The notes under the pieces: model-generated
Told to the model about the DNA's origin: nothing
What the model saw: only the letters and a program-made list of their open reading frames with translations
The model's database searches: none
Made by a program: the position numbers and the translations under genes
Shown: one piece after another, positions 1 to 7,150 of the stretch
Position numbering within the stretch: the first letter of the stretch is position 1
Layout of the letters: the number at the start of each line of letters is the position of its first letter
Assembly: GCF_021648855.1 (NCBI RefSeq)
Contig: NZ_JAKJHX010000002.1
Span: 74,105 to 85,913 of the forward strand
Direction: 5' to 3'
Length of the DNA: 11,809 bases
DNA from: Tychonema litorale BBK16
Lineage (GTDB): Bacteria; Cyanobacteriota; Cyanobacteriia; Cyanobacteriales; Microcoleaceae

Positions 1-55
1 TGCATCCCTGCAAATTTTGTCGTGTTCCTCAATTTCCCAGTCGTCTATAGCATCG
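1..55. repeat. 55-bp perfect direct repeat, copy at the edge
   Basis: Positions 1-55 are identical base for base to 133-187 (offset 132 bp, exactly 44 codons). The repeat lies within the phosphoribosyltransferase gene and keeps its frame. It may extend past the window edge. Confidence 0.95.
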
Positions 56-780
56 GGAGCATACTCTACCTCATCTTTTATTTGTTTTCGTAGGTCTTCA
101 GCTTCTTCACAAATACAAAAGTGAGACTCTTCTGCATCCCTGCAAATTTTGTCGTGTTCCTCAATTTCCCAGTCGTCTATAGCATCGAAACAGCCACTAG
201 CATCCCTACCGATTTTTTCGTAAACTGAATCATCAAAATCATAATATGTGACTGTTTTTCCGAGAGCTACACATTTCACTTTACTAGCACCTGCTTTCAG
301 AAGTAACTCTTTGCCTGCGCGTAAAGAATTACCAGTCGTTGATACATCATCGAGCAAAAGAACATTTTTATTTTGAATCAATTCTAAATTGATTACTTTC
401 ATTGATTCAAAATGAATGTCGAGTTCCCGATTGCCTCCTGTAGATAATCGATCGATGTTTTTAACTCGTATTAAGCAAAGAGTTGCGTCAGTGATTTTTT
501 CTGGGAGGGATTTAGCTAATTTTTGGGCTACTAGATGGATACCCAATACTTGATTACCTGACGAATGTGAAGGAACTACAGCAATGGCAAAGCTCTCATC
601 CATCTTTAAATGCTTTTTTAGCTCCTCAAACCAGAAATCAATACTTGTTTTTTCTTTGTTTTTCAATTCAAGTATTTTTTCACTAAAGTAATCAAAACAA
701 TCATTCTCTTCGCCTTGCCACTTAAGAGGATGATAGTTCCTTAAATAATAGATATCTTTAGAATCCCTGAAGATTATCAT
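1..780 (-). CDS. Phosphoribosyltransferase (ComF-like, type I PRTase fold), 3' end cut by window edge
   Basis: 260 codons are open from ATG at 778-780 to the left edge; a TGA at 784-786 blocks any upstream start in this frame. The translation shows a type I PRTase pattern. A VVPSHSSG stretch (residues 68-75) is followed by a helix and RLSTGGNREL (~111-120), and then by the PRPP-binding loop LLLDDVSTTGNS (141-152), with paired acidic D144-D145 and the TTG turn. This order resembles ComF/amidophosphoribosyltransferase-like proteins, which bind phosphoribosyl pyrophosphate in the cytoplasm; the true substrate is not evident. After the PRTase core (~residue 185) an acidic tail begins. It holds two identical copies of DAIDDWEIEEHDKICRDA (199-216 and 243-260), 44 residues apart, and a degenerate earlier copy (YEKIGRDA, ~187-194). 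No good Shine-Dalgarno is visible. It lies downstream of cytochrome b561 on the same strand, 207 bp away, so it probably has its own promoter. PRTase fold is confident, role is not. Confidence 0.8.
   Translation of the reverse strand, partial: MIIFRDSKDIYYLRNYHPLKWQGEENDCFDYFSEKILELKNKEKTSIDFWFEELKKHLKMDESFAIAVVPSHSSGNQVLGIHLVAQKLAKSLPEKITDATLCLIRVKNIDRLSTGGNRELDIHFESMKVINLELIQNKNVLLLDDVSTTGNSLRAGKELLLKAGASKVKCVALGKTVTYYDFDDSVYEKIGRDASGCFDAIDDWEIEEHDKICRDAEESHFCICEEAEDLRKQIKDEVEYAPDAIDDWEIEEHDKICRDA
133..187. repeat. 55-bp perfect direct repeat, second copy
   Basis: Second copy of the 55-bp unit at 1-55. Identity stops after position 187 (aaacag here, ggagca after the first copy). It encodes the same 18 residues, including HDKICRDA. 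Perfect identity, with no synonymous differences, indicates a recent duplication or gene conversion. Confidence 0.95.
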
Positions 781-827
781 ATCTCATGACTTGGTGATAT
801 TTTCTTTGCCCATTATAGTAAAAGTAG

Positions 828-881
828 GGTGCGTCGCCACGAAAAATTCTTGCTGCCCAGAAAGCGATCGAGCGACGCACC
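828..881. repeat. Inverted repeat, GGTGCGTCGC type stem-loop
   Basis: The arms GGTGCGTCGC (828-837) and GCGACGCACC (872-881) are perfect 10-bp complements separated by 34 bases. Pairing resumes outside one mismatch (824-826 with 883-885). GTAGGGTGCGT/ACGCACC arms of this kind are typical of small dispersed palindromic elements in cyanobacteria. It sits between the end of cytochrome b561 and the start of the phosphoribosyltransferase gene, and transcribed it could act as an imperfect terminator. No poly-T tract follows. Confidence 0.6.
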
Positions 882-928
882 ATACCATAGGATAAAGCGG
901 ATGAGTAACCCGGATTTGGTATAATTAT

Positions 929-953
929 GTACGGTGGGCAGCGTGCACCTTAC
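929..953. repeat. Short imperfect inverted repeat (GTACGGTG / CACCTTAC)
   Basis: The arms 929-936 and 946-953 pair at 7 of 8 positions around a 9-base loop, just past the stop codon of cytochrome b561 on its downstream side. It resembles a decayed copy of the common cyanobacterial GGTGGGCA...TGCCCACC palindrome. It may serve as the b561 terminator hairpin, but this is weakly supported. Confidence 0.35.
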
Positions 954-987
954 CGCTACCAATTGAGAATAGTACCCCATCGCAAAT

Positions 988-1578
988 TCATCCAACCTTT
1001 TGAGGATTCGGGAACTTAGTCTGAATAAAATTTACCAACCTGCGCCAATTAGCCCTCACAACTTTCTTCTGACTTAAAATATGCAAAATTACGAAAGCTA
1101 AAAACGTGTACGCCAGCCAAAAATGCAAACTCCTTCCTATCTCAACCATTGCTGAATTTTGTGGAAACACATCCGGCAAAACAATTCCGAAAAATTTCAC
1201 ATTGTTACTTCTGAAAGAGTTAGAAAAAAAGAAACCAGCAACCGGAACCTGCCACATAAAAACGTACAAACTTGCGTGTAAAGCAAATTTTTTATACCAC
1301 TCCTTCGTAAACTTCGGCTGTCGTTTCATATACTTTTTCCACCCCACTTGCAGCAAAATCAAAATTCGCCAAGTCAGCAAAGCCATTGTTAGTACCCCCA
1401 CAGATTTGTGAAAATCGTAAAGGGGGCCTCGAATAAATAATTCTCTTGGCAATCTAGCCATAAACGTACCGCCAACAAATAGCACTAAATAGCCAACTGA
1501 CATCACCCAGTGCACCGACATCAGTTGTTTGAATGCAGAATTAACCCTGGGTTTAGCAGCAGGTTTTAAGGTACTCAT
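988..1578 (-). CDS. Cytochrome b561, four-helix prokaryotic type
   Basis: This 196-residue integral membrane protein belongs to the prokaryotic cytochrome b561 (CybB/YodB-like) family, di-heme proteins that move electrons in the membrane, in E. coli from superoxide to quinone. Four hydrophobic segments are visible at roughly 21-40, 57-77, 97-118 and 151-170. Candidate heme-ligand histidines lie in them: H23 (SVHW), H57 (DFHKS), H152 (SLHFW) and H166 (ILHIL), with an extra H101 (ALHAS). The H152/H166 pair in the last helix fits the family pattern. Length is close to the family's usual 175-200. The ATG is preceded by GAGGAAG about 3 bases upstream, a good ribosome binding site. Upstream on the same strand lies a remnant of a small membrane protein. 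The physiological electron donor and acceptor cannot be read from the sequence. Confidence 0.88.
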   Translation of the reverse strand: MSTLKPAAKPRVNSAFKQLMSVHWVMSVGYLVLFVGGTFMARLPRELFIRGPLYDFHKSVGVLTMALLTWRILILLQVGWKKYMKRQPKFTKEWYKKFALHASLYVFMWQVPVAGFFFSNSFRSNNVKFFGIVLPDVFPQNSAMVEIGRSLHFWLAYTFLAFVILHILSQKKVVRANWRRLVNFIQTKFPNPQKVG

Positions 1579-1633
1579 TCTTCCTCACTTCCTTGGCGTT
1601 TGCTCCACAACAATATTAAGTATAAAATAAACC

Positions 1634-1843
1634 CTAGGACTTACGCAACGGGCAGATGGTCACGGGTGCGTAAGTCCTCACTCCCCAAACGGTTTTGAGA
1701 TTGAGTATGCCCAAAACTATCACAAAAGCTGACCCAACAATTGCAATCGGAGCCCGGTTTGTCCGCAAACCCCGTAAATATCCCAATCCGAAACCCAAGC
1801 AGGTCAATCCCAAAACTAGATATTTCAGTGTTATGATAGATAT
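1634..1843 (-). pseudogene. Remnant or unannotated small two-helix membrane protein
   Basis: A stop-to-stop open frame of 69 codons has no ATG or GTG start; a TAA at 1844-1846 blocks it upstream, and the only usual start is TTG at 1811-1813. The translation is convincingly protein-like: a glycine-rich hydrophobic helix (LVLGLTCLGFGLGYLRG), a polar turn (LRTNRAP) and a second hydrophobic helix (IAIVGSAFVIVLGILNL). The last ~14 residues before the TAG at 1634-1636 are encoded by the inverted repeat at 1636-1678, so the natural C-terminus was probably altered by that element. It is on the same strand as cytochrome b561, 55 bp upstream of it, and may once have been its operon partner. I do not recognise the family. 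It could be a truncated gene, or a small gene using TTG. Confidence 0.35.
1636..1678. repeat. Inverted repeat AGGACTTACGCA...TGCGTAAGTCCT (MITE-like)
   Basis: Perfect 12-bp arms at 1636-1647 and 1667-1678 flank a 19-base loop. Arms ending in GGACTTACGCA are common in miniature elements and IS ends of filamentous cyanobacteria, so this is probably a minimal palindromic element or element remnant. It lies between cytochrome b561 and the small membrane ORF remnant, and supplies the codons at the 3' end of the latter. Confidence 0.6.
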
Positions 1844-1979
1844 TTAAAACTATATCACCGTAAACTAAGACAGGGGTTGCATTGGGAAGCGAAAACGATC
1901 GCAGTGAAAAAGTTGTAACAAATTTACAAATAAGCAGCTTTATTGTAAAAATAGGCTTAGCTTTGTTTCATAAAAAAAG

Positions 1980-2010
1980 TTGAACCCGATTAAATACATT
2001 TAATTACAAT
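1980..2010 (+). promoter_or_regulatory. Possible promoter of the PAS/GAF/GGDEF gene
   Basis: TTGAAC (1980-1985) and TACAAT (2005-2010) resemble -35 and -10 boxes, with a rather long 19-base spacer, 16 bases before the GTG start. The surrounding 1844-2025 stretch is AT-rich with no further gene. Pattern match only. Confidence 0.25.
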
Positions 2011-2025
2011 CGAGTTAAGTGAAAA

Positions 2026-5000
2026 GTGTTTGCAAACAAAAATCATTCCAGCAACCCAGAAACAAACAATTCTCATTCCATCTGCACAGGCGACGAGCTC
2101 AAACAAGGTGGAAATTTGTGCAGCAGAGAAATTGAACGAGATTGGTATCGAACTCTTTACGATCATTTTCCCGGCATCTACTTTGTCCTAGACGCTTTGG
2201 GAAGAGTTTACTCGCTGAATCAATTCGGTGCATCTCGCCTCGGTTACAGGCAACAAGAATTGGTTGGCCATTCAATTTTTAACATATTTTACTCTCAAAA
2301 TCAAGGGAAATTGCAAGCAGAATTTGCCGAGTTTGTACAGCCAAGAGATAGTGACTATCACCAAAAACTTAATGTTTGGGAAGGTCGTTTGATTTGCAAA
2401 GATGGCAAGAGTATCTGGGTAAAAGCAACCGCATTAACTATGCCAGCAAATGGCGGGGAAATAGTGGAAAATAGCACTCAAGCTGTTGAGGATTTTCAAC
2501 TGCCAAGCGTACTATTAGTTTGCGAAGAAATTACATCCCCAAAAATTGTAGCAGCCCAGGCAGACGCTCAAAAAAATTGGCGTAGTCAAACTCAGGCGAT
2601 CGCAAAACTAGCCAAAAGTCAAGCTATTGAAGGCCCAAATATTGCAGCATTTATCCGAGAATTCACAGAAATCGCTGTCAATATCTTAAACTGCGATCGA
2701 GCCAGCATTTGGCTGTACAGTAAAGACCGTAGGCAACTTCACTGCCTCGATCTATATGAAAAAAATACCAAACTCCATTTCGTCCAAATAATTATAACAG
2801 CAGCAGACTGTCCAGCTTATTTTACAGCATTGAAGTCAGAAACTACGATCGCAGCGGTGGCTGCAACAAATGATCCCAGAACGCGAGAATTGGCCGGTAT
2901 TTATTTTTCTGACCGAGGCATTACTTCCCTATTAAACCACCCGATTATGCTATCAGGTGAAATGGTAGGCATTGTCAGTGCTGAACGTGGTAATTCTGGC
3001 AGAGAATGGACGGAATCAGAGCAGGAATTTACCGAAATATTGGCAGATTTTGTCTCGACAAGTTTGGCAAAAGATGAAAAATTAAAATCAGAATTAATAC
3101 AACGTGAACAGCAGCAAAACTTACTAAGTCTATACTATGGTCAATTAGAAGAAAAAGTAGAAAAACGCACAGCAGAACTGAGAAAAATCAATCAAGAAAT
3201 GGAAGAGAAAATAATTAAAAAAGAACAAATAGAAGTAGAAATTCGTCAGAAACAGCAAGAACAGCAAATTATTCTTGATTCCATACCAGCGATGATTTGG
3301 TACAAGGATACCGAAAGCCATCTACTGCGAATTAACAAAGCTGCTGCGGCATCTAAAGGTTTGCCCCCAGATCAATTAGAAGGTAAATCTTTTTATGAAA
3401 TTTATCCCGACGAAGCAGAGCAATATTATTTAGAAGATTTACAAGTAATTAATTCCGGCGTTCCTAAACTGGGAAAAATCCACGCGCTGCCAACTTTATC
3501 TGGTCAAAAATGCTGGGTACGCACAGACAAAATACCTTACCATGATGAAACAGGTAAAGTCGCAGGTGTGATAGTTTTTTCAGTAGATATAACCGACTTA
3601 ATCCGAGTTGAAAAAAAATTGCGATATTCTCGCGATCGACTCGAAGAGAAAGTCGAAAAACGTACTGCTATGTATAGACAAGCAATGGCTGCTTTGTACT
3701 CAGCAAATACACAACTCCAGCAACTAATTAAAAATCCTAATTCTTCAGACGAAATTAATGATAATACAACAGATTCCTTGCTTGAATCTGATGCCTATTT
3801 TGAAGCAGTTGCCGTCGCATCCCGCGACACAATTTTGAACGTCAGCAAAATTTTTGCTGAGTTATTCGGTTACAAGCCGGAGGAAATGGTGGGGATGAGT
3901 CTACTGGAACTACTGTCACCAAAATCCTATAAACAGGCACCCCAAATGATTTCAGCAGCCAGCAATACAGTCTGCGAAACTATTTTTCTTAAGCGAGATG
4001 GAACGGCTTTTCCGGCTGATGTTCGTAGTAAGTTTGTACTGTATGAAGGTCGATTAGTGCAGGTAAAAGCGGTGCGAGACCTCACAGAACGCAAATTAAT
4101 TGAGGCAGAATTAGAGAGGTCGCGTTCTGTTTTGCACGCCACTTTGGAAGCAACAGCAGACGGTATTCTTGCTGTCACCACAGCAGGAGAATTGATTAGT
4201 TTTAATGAAAACTTAGTCCAAATGTGGGGAATTTCAGAAGAAATCAAAAATTCGATGGATCGAAATATGCGGTTGACATTTCTCACCAAACAAGTCAAAG
4301 ATCCGAAAGCTTTTTTGTACCGAATTAAACAAATCTATAATGATGCAGAAGCTGAAATCTGTGACATTCTAGAATTTAAGGATGGCCGCACTTTTGAACG
4401 CTACACTCAGCCAATTCGAGTCGCACAAAATATTATTGGTAGGGTGTGGCGCTTCCGCGATATTACGGCCCGTTCTAAGGTGACGGCAATGTTGGGAGAT
4501 AGTCAAAGACGTTTTCGGGCAATTTTTGATTCTTCGTTCCAATTTGTGAGTCTACTCAAACCGGATGGTACTCTATTGGAAGCTAACCAAACTTCTCTGG
4601 ATTTTGCAGGAATTAATCTGCGGGATGTGGCAAATCGTCCGTTTTGGGAAGGGCCTTGGTGGGCGGGTTCTCAGGAAATTAGGGAACAGTTGCAAGAGGC
4701 AATATCCCGATCGGCAAACGGTGAATTTGTCCGCTACGAAGTGGAAGTTAAAGGTGCAAACCGGACTGCAACTGTAGATTTTTCTCTCAAGCCGGTCGCG
4801 GATGAAACTGGCAAAATTGTATTGCTATTGCCAGAATGTCGAGACATTACAGAAAGCAAGCAGGCTCAAGTCGCACTACGACAGCAGGTAGAGCGGGAAC
4901 GTCTAATTACACAGATTCAATCGCGCATTCGTTCTTCTCTTGATTTCCAAGATATCCTGAATACTACGGTAGCGGAAGTGCGGGAGTTTTTGGCAACCGA

Positions 5001-5973
5001 TCGCGTGATTGTGTTTCGCTTCCGGCCAGACTGGAACGGAGATGTGGTGGTGGAGTCGGTTGGGGAAGGATGGATGCCACTTTTGGGGAAGATTTTTGAT
5101 GACTGTTGTTTTGCCAGCACCTATGTGGGACAGTATTTGAAGGGGAGAATTCGAGCCATAGAGGATGTGCGCGCTTCTAATTTGGATGAGTGTCACGTTA
5201 ATTTTTTGGCGGAGTGTCAGGTGAAGGCGAATTTGGTCGTGCCAATTGTCCAGCAGGGTATGGAACCTGGGGAAAGTAACACTTCCTGTCACATACCCAA
5301 ATTGTGGGGTTTGTTGATTGCACACCACTGTTCGGCACCTCGGATATGGCAGAAGTTTGATGTGGATTTGCTGAGTCAGTTAGGTACTCAAGTGGCGATG
5401 GCGATCGAACAATCTCAACTTTACCAGCAATTAGCGGCAGCTAATCAACGATTGGACGGATTGGTGAATTTAGATAGCCTGACTCAACTCGGAAACCGTC
5501 GCCGATTTGATGAGGTTCTGAACCGAGAATGGGAGCAATGCAGCAGTTCACAACCGTTATCTTTGATTATGTGTGACATTGACTGTTTTAAACTTTACAA
5601 CGACAATTACGGGCATCAAGCTGGGGATGCTTGCTTGCAACAAGTGGCGCGGGCGATCGGGGATACTTGCAAAAACGCATCCGCAGAGCGCCTTTATTTG
5701 GCTGCTAGGTATGGTGGCGAGGAATTTGGGGTAATTTTGCCAAATACAGACATTGTGAGTGCACGGGCTGTTGCTGAGGAGATTTGTCACCGTGTCAAAG
5801 TTTTGGCGATTCCTCACGAAAAATCTGTTGTCACGGATTGCGTGACTCTCAGCTTAGGAGTTGCTAGCATTTCCGAGGGGCAAAATTCGCCTAAAATGCT
5901 GATCGAAGCAGCGGATAAGGCTCTTTATCGAGCTAAGTCTGGGGGGCGCGATCGAGTTGTGATTAGTCAGTAA
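2026..5973 (+). CDS. Multi-PAS / GAF / DXCF cyanobacteriochrome-type GAF diguanylate cyclase
   Basis: This 1315-residue cytoplasmic sensor has no membrane segment. In order: PAS (~40-170), generic GAF (~205-347), coiled coil (~350-412), PAS (~412-524), coiled coil (~526-567), PAS (~585-690), PAS (~697-815), PAS (~825-945), second GAF (~957-1130) and GGDEF (~1145-1315). The second GAF has the marks of a DXCF cyanobacteriochrome: D1026-C-C-F1029, then GRIRAIEDV, the canonical bilin Cys-His C1056-H1057, KANLVVPI, and LWGLLIAHHC...RIW. The GGDEF domain keeps YGGEEF (1229-1234) and the metal-binding DID (1184-1186), so it should make c-di-GMP from two GTP. The inhibitory RxxD site is absent (ERLY at 1221-1224), as is an EAL domain. 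Both coiled coils contain LEEKVEKRTA (374-383, 539-548). The start is GTG with no clear Shine-Dalgarno; an in-frame TGA at 2020-2022 excludes earlier starts. The likely role is light-tuned c-di-GMP signalling; ligands of the PAS domains are unknown. Confidence 0.92.
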   Translation: MFANKNHSSNPETNNSHSICTGDELKQGGNLCSREIERDWYRTLYDHFPGIYFVLDALGRVYSLNQFGASRLGYRQQELVGHSIFNIFYSQNQGKLQAEFAEFVQPRDSDYHQKLNVWEGRLICKDGKSIWVKATALTMPANGGEIVENSTQAVEDFQLPSVLLVCEEITSPKIVAAQADAQKNWRSQTQAIAKLAKSQAIEGPNIAAFIREFTEIAVNILNCDRASIWLYSKDRRQLHCLDLYEKNTKLHFVQIIITAADCPAYFTALKSETTIAAVAATNDPRTRELAGIYFSDRGITSLLNHPIMLSGEMVGIVSAERGNSGREWTESEQEFTEILADFVSTSLAKDEKLKSELIQREQQQNLLSLYYGQLEEKVEKRTAELRKINQEMEEKIIKKEQIEVEIRQKQQEQQIILDSIPAMIWYKDTESHLLRINKAAAASKGLPPDQLEGKSFYEIYPDEAEQYYLEDLQVINSGVPKLGKIHALPTLSGQKCWVRTDKIPYHDETGKVAGVIVFSVDITDLIRVEKKLRYSRDRLEEKVEKRTAMYRQAMAALYSANTQLQQLIKNPNSSDEINDNTTDSLLESDAYFEAVAVASRDTILNVSKIFAELFGYKPEEMVGMSLLELLSPKSYKQAPQMISAASNTVCETIFLKRDGTAFPADVRSKFVLYEGRLVQVKAVRDLTERKLIEAELERSRSVLHATLEATADGILAVTTAGELISFNENLVQMWGISEEIKNSMDRNMRLTFLTKQVKDPKAFLYRIKQIYNDAEAEICDILEFKDGRTFERYTQPIRVAQNIIGRVWRFRDITARSKVTAMLGDSQRRFRAIFDSSFQFVSLLKPDGTLLEANQTSLDFAGINLRDVANRPFWEGPWWAGSQEIREQLQEAISRSANGEFVRYEVEVKGANRTATVDFSLKPVADETGKIVLLLPECRDITESKQAQVALRQQVERERLITQIQSRIRSSLDFQDILNTTVAEVREFLATDRVIVFRFRPDWNGDVVVESVGEGWMPLLGKIFDDCCFASTYVGQYLKGRIRAIEDVRASNLDECHVNFLAECQVKANLVVPIVQQGMEPGESNTSCHIPKLWGLLIAHHCSAPRIWQKFDVDLLSQLGTQVAMAIEQSQLYQQLAAANQRLDGLVNLDSLTQLGNRRRFDEVLNREWEQCSSSQPLSLIMCDIDCFKLYNDNYGHQAGDACLQQVARAIGDTCKNASAERLYLAARYGGEEFGVILPNTDIVSARAVAEEICHRVKVLAIPHEKSVVTDCVTLSLGVASISEGQNSPKMLIEAADKALYRAKSGGRDRVVISQ

Positions 5974-5993
5974 TTCTCTGTTATGTCAATAAT

Positions 5994-6024
5994 TTGAAAA
6001 TGCTAAATCTCTTACTACTATAAT
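5994..6024 (+). promoter_or_regulatory. Possible promoter of the glutamine amidotransferase gene
   Basis: A consensus -10 TATAAT (6019-6024) has TTGAAA (5994-5999) upstream at 19 bases. It lies in the 122-bp gap after the cyclase stop codon. Further downstream, before the start codon, are two direct copies of CAATAGCTG (6040-6048, 6050-6058). Confidence 0.4.
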
Positions 6025-6039
6025 AGTATGAGCGCCAGT

Positions 6040-6058
6040 CAATAGCTGCCAATAGCTG
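6040..6058. repeat. Tandem CAATAGCTG direct repeat
   Basis: CAATAGCTG occurs at 6040-6048 and 6050-6058, a 10-bp spacing matching one helical turn, between the candidate -10 box and the start codon of the glutamine amidotransferase gene. It could be an operator or simply a short slippage repeat. Confidence 0.45.
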
Positions 6059-6095
6059 TGGTATAAGTAGTCAAAAATTCATAAAACTAATAGTC

Positions 6096-6866
6096 ATGTG
6101 CCAATTACTAGGGATGAACTGCAATGTTCCAACAGATATTTGCTTTTCTTTTGAGGGTTTCTCCGCGAGGGGCGGCAAAACCGATGTTCATCAAGACGGT
6201 TGGGGAATTGCCTTCTTTGAGGGTTTGGGATGCCGTGTTTTTATAGATTCCAAACCTGCCGTTGATTCTCCCGTTGCTGATTTGGTGCGGCGCTACCCGA
6301 TTCACTCAACTAACGTGATTGCTCACATCCGCAAAGCTACTCAAGGCGAAATTGCTCTGGAAAACTGCCATCCTTTCATTCGGGCGCTTTGGGGGCGATA
6401 TTGGGTGTTTGCTCATAATGGAAATCTGGAAAATTTTCATCCTGAAAGTGCAGGATTTTACCAAGCTGTAGGAAACACTGACAGTGAAAAAGCCTTTTGT
6501 TTGATATTAGAAAAGTTGCGTGAAAGTTTCCCTCAAAAAAAGCCTGCTTTGACTGAACTTTACGCGGTATTGAACGAAATTACTAAAACTTTGGCAGAGT
6601 ACGGAATTTTTAATTATTTACTTTCCGATGGAGAACACTTGTTTGTGCATTGTTCTACCAATCTGCATTATATTGTGCGCCAAGCACCTTTTGCCAGCGC
6701 TCATTCGATAGATGAAGATGTGACTGTGGATTTTCGGGAATTGACAAATGAGGGCGATCGTGTGGCTGTCATTGCTACTTTTCCACTTACGGACAATGAA
6801 GTTTGGACGCAAATTCAGGTGGGAGAATTGCTGGTATTTCAGGATGGTTTGCCAATCAAAATTTAA
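6096..6866 (+). CDS. Class II glutamine amidotransferase-like protein (YafJ-type)
   Basis: This 256-residue cytoplasmic protein starts MCQLLG, placing the Ntn-hydrolase nucleophile at Cys2 (exposed once Met1 is removed). Class II amidotransferase motifs follow in order: HQDGWGIAF (32-40), AHIRKAT (76-82), FAHNGN (105-110) and NTDSEKAF (127-134). These are the residues that hold glutamine and form the oxyanion hole. Length and order match stand-alone YafJ/DUG3-like amidotransferases, which lack a synthase domain and probably hydrolyse a gamma-glutamyl or glutamine amide; the real substrate is unknown. The cysteine requirement fixes the start at this ATG, although no Shine-Dalgarno is visible. 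It lies 122 bp after the cyclase gene, with its own candidate promoter, so it is probably an independent transcript. Confidence 0.88.
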   Translation: MCQLLGMNCNVPTDICFSFEGFSARGGKTDVHQDGWGIAFFEGLGCRVFIDSKPAVDSPVADLVRRYPIHSTNVIAHIRKATQGEIALENCHPFIRALWGRYWVFAHNGNLENFHPESAGFYQAVGNTDSEKAFCLILEKLRESFPQKKPALTELYAVLNEITKTLAEYGIFNYLLSDGEHLFVHCSTNLHYIVRQAPFASAHSIDEDVTVDFRELTNEGDRVAVIATFPLTDNEVWTQIQVGELLVFQDGLPIKI

Positions 6867-6939
6867 ATTATTATCGCATCAAAATACTGATGACCTATGG
6901 GCTGCTACCGTCATACATAATTTGCTAAATTGCGATCGA

Positions 6940-7147
6940 CTACATCTCTCGACGGAACGCTCTAATAGCTTCCCCAGCATCAGTTTCGGCTATCAAAATG
7001 CAGCGTTTGAACAAATCGAGATTCAGGTTCCTAAGTCCGGGTAGCTGACTGCGATCGATCTTTTCATAGCTACCGTCTTGGAGATGATATATTTTCAGCA
7101 ATCCATTTTCCCAAAACCAAACCTCTGGAACACCCGAAGTTCTGGAT
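6940..7147 (-). pseudogene. Uma2-family (PD-(D/E)XK) nuclease, C-terminal remnant
   Basis: The reverse-strand frame ending at TAG 6940-6942 reads GVPEVWFWENG, LKIYHLQDGSYEKIDRS and then a DAGEAIRAFRRE tail. This is the characteristic C-terminal part of Uma2-family proteins, a very numerous PD-(D/E)XK nuclease-like group in cyanobacteria. Only about the last 65 residues are present. The N-terminal two thirds, including the first catalytic acidic residues, are missing, and the recognisable part begins right after the stop of the aspartic protease gene. The open frame continues into that gene to an ATG at 7185, but those codons belong to the protease. It is a gene fragment left by deletion or by insertion of the neighbouring cassette, unlikely to be functional. 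Confidence 0.6.
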
Positions 7148-7150
7148 AAG

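Noticed and set aside
1..187. Direct repeats at the left edge as a CRISPR array
   Set aside because: The repeat units are 55 bp with a 77-bp gap, only two copies are seen, and they lie in frame in a protein gene.
813..995. Minus-strand open frame of 60 codons
   Set aside because: It is made of the palindromic repeats in the gap and has no protein-like pattern.
1106..1411. Plus-strand open frame of 101 codons
   Set aside because: It lies opposite the cytochrome b561 gene, whose helices and histidines are clearly the coding sense.
2638..3066. First GAF domain of the sensor as a second bilin-binding domain
   Set aside because: It lacks the Cys-His and DXCF motifs and the W...LLIAH signature; it looks like a generic GAF.
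4903..5328. Minus-strand open frame of 141 codons
   Set aside because: Antisense to the photoreceptor GAF domain; composition is not protein-like.
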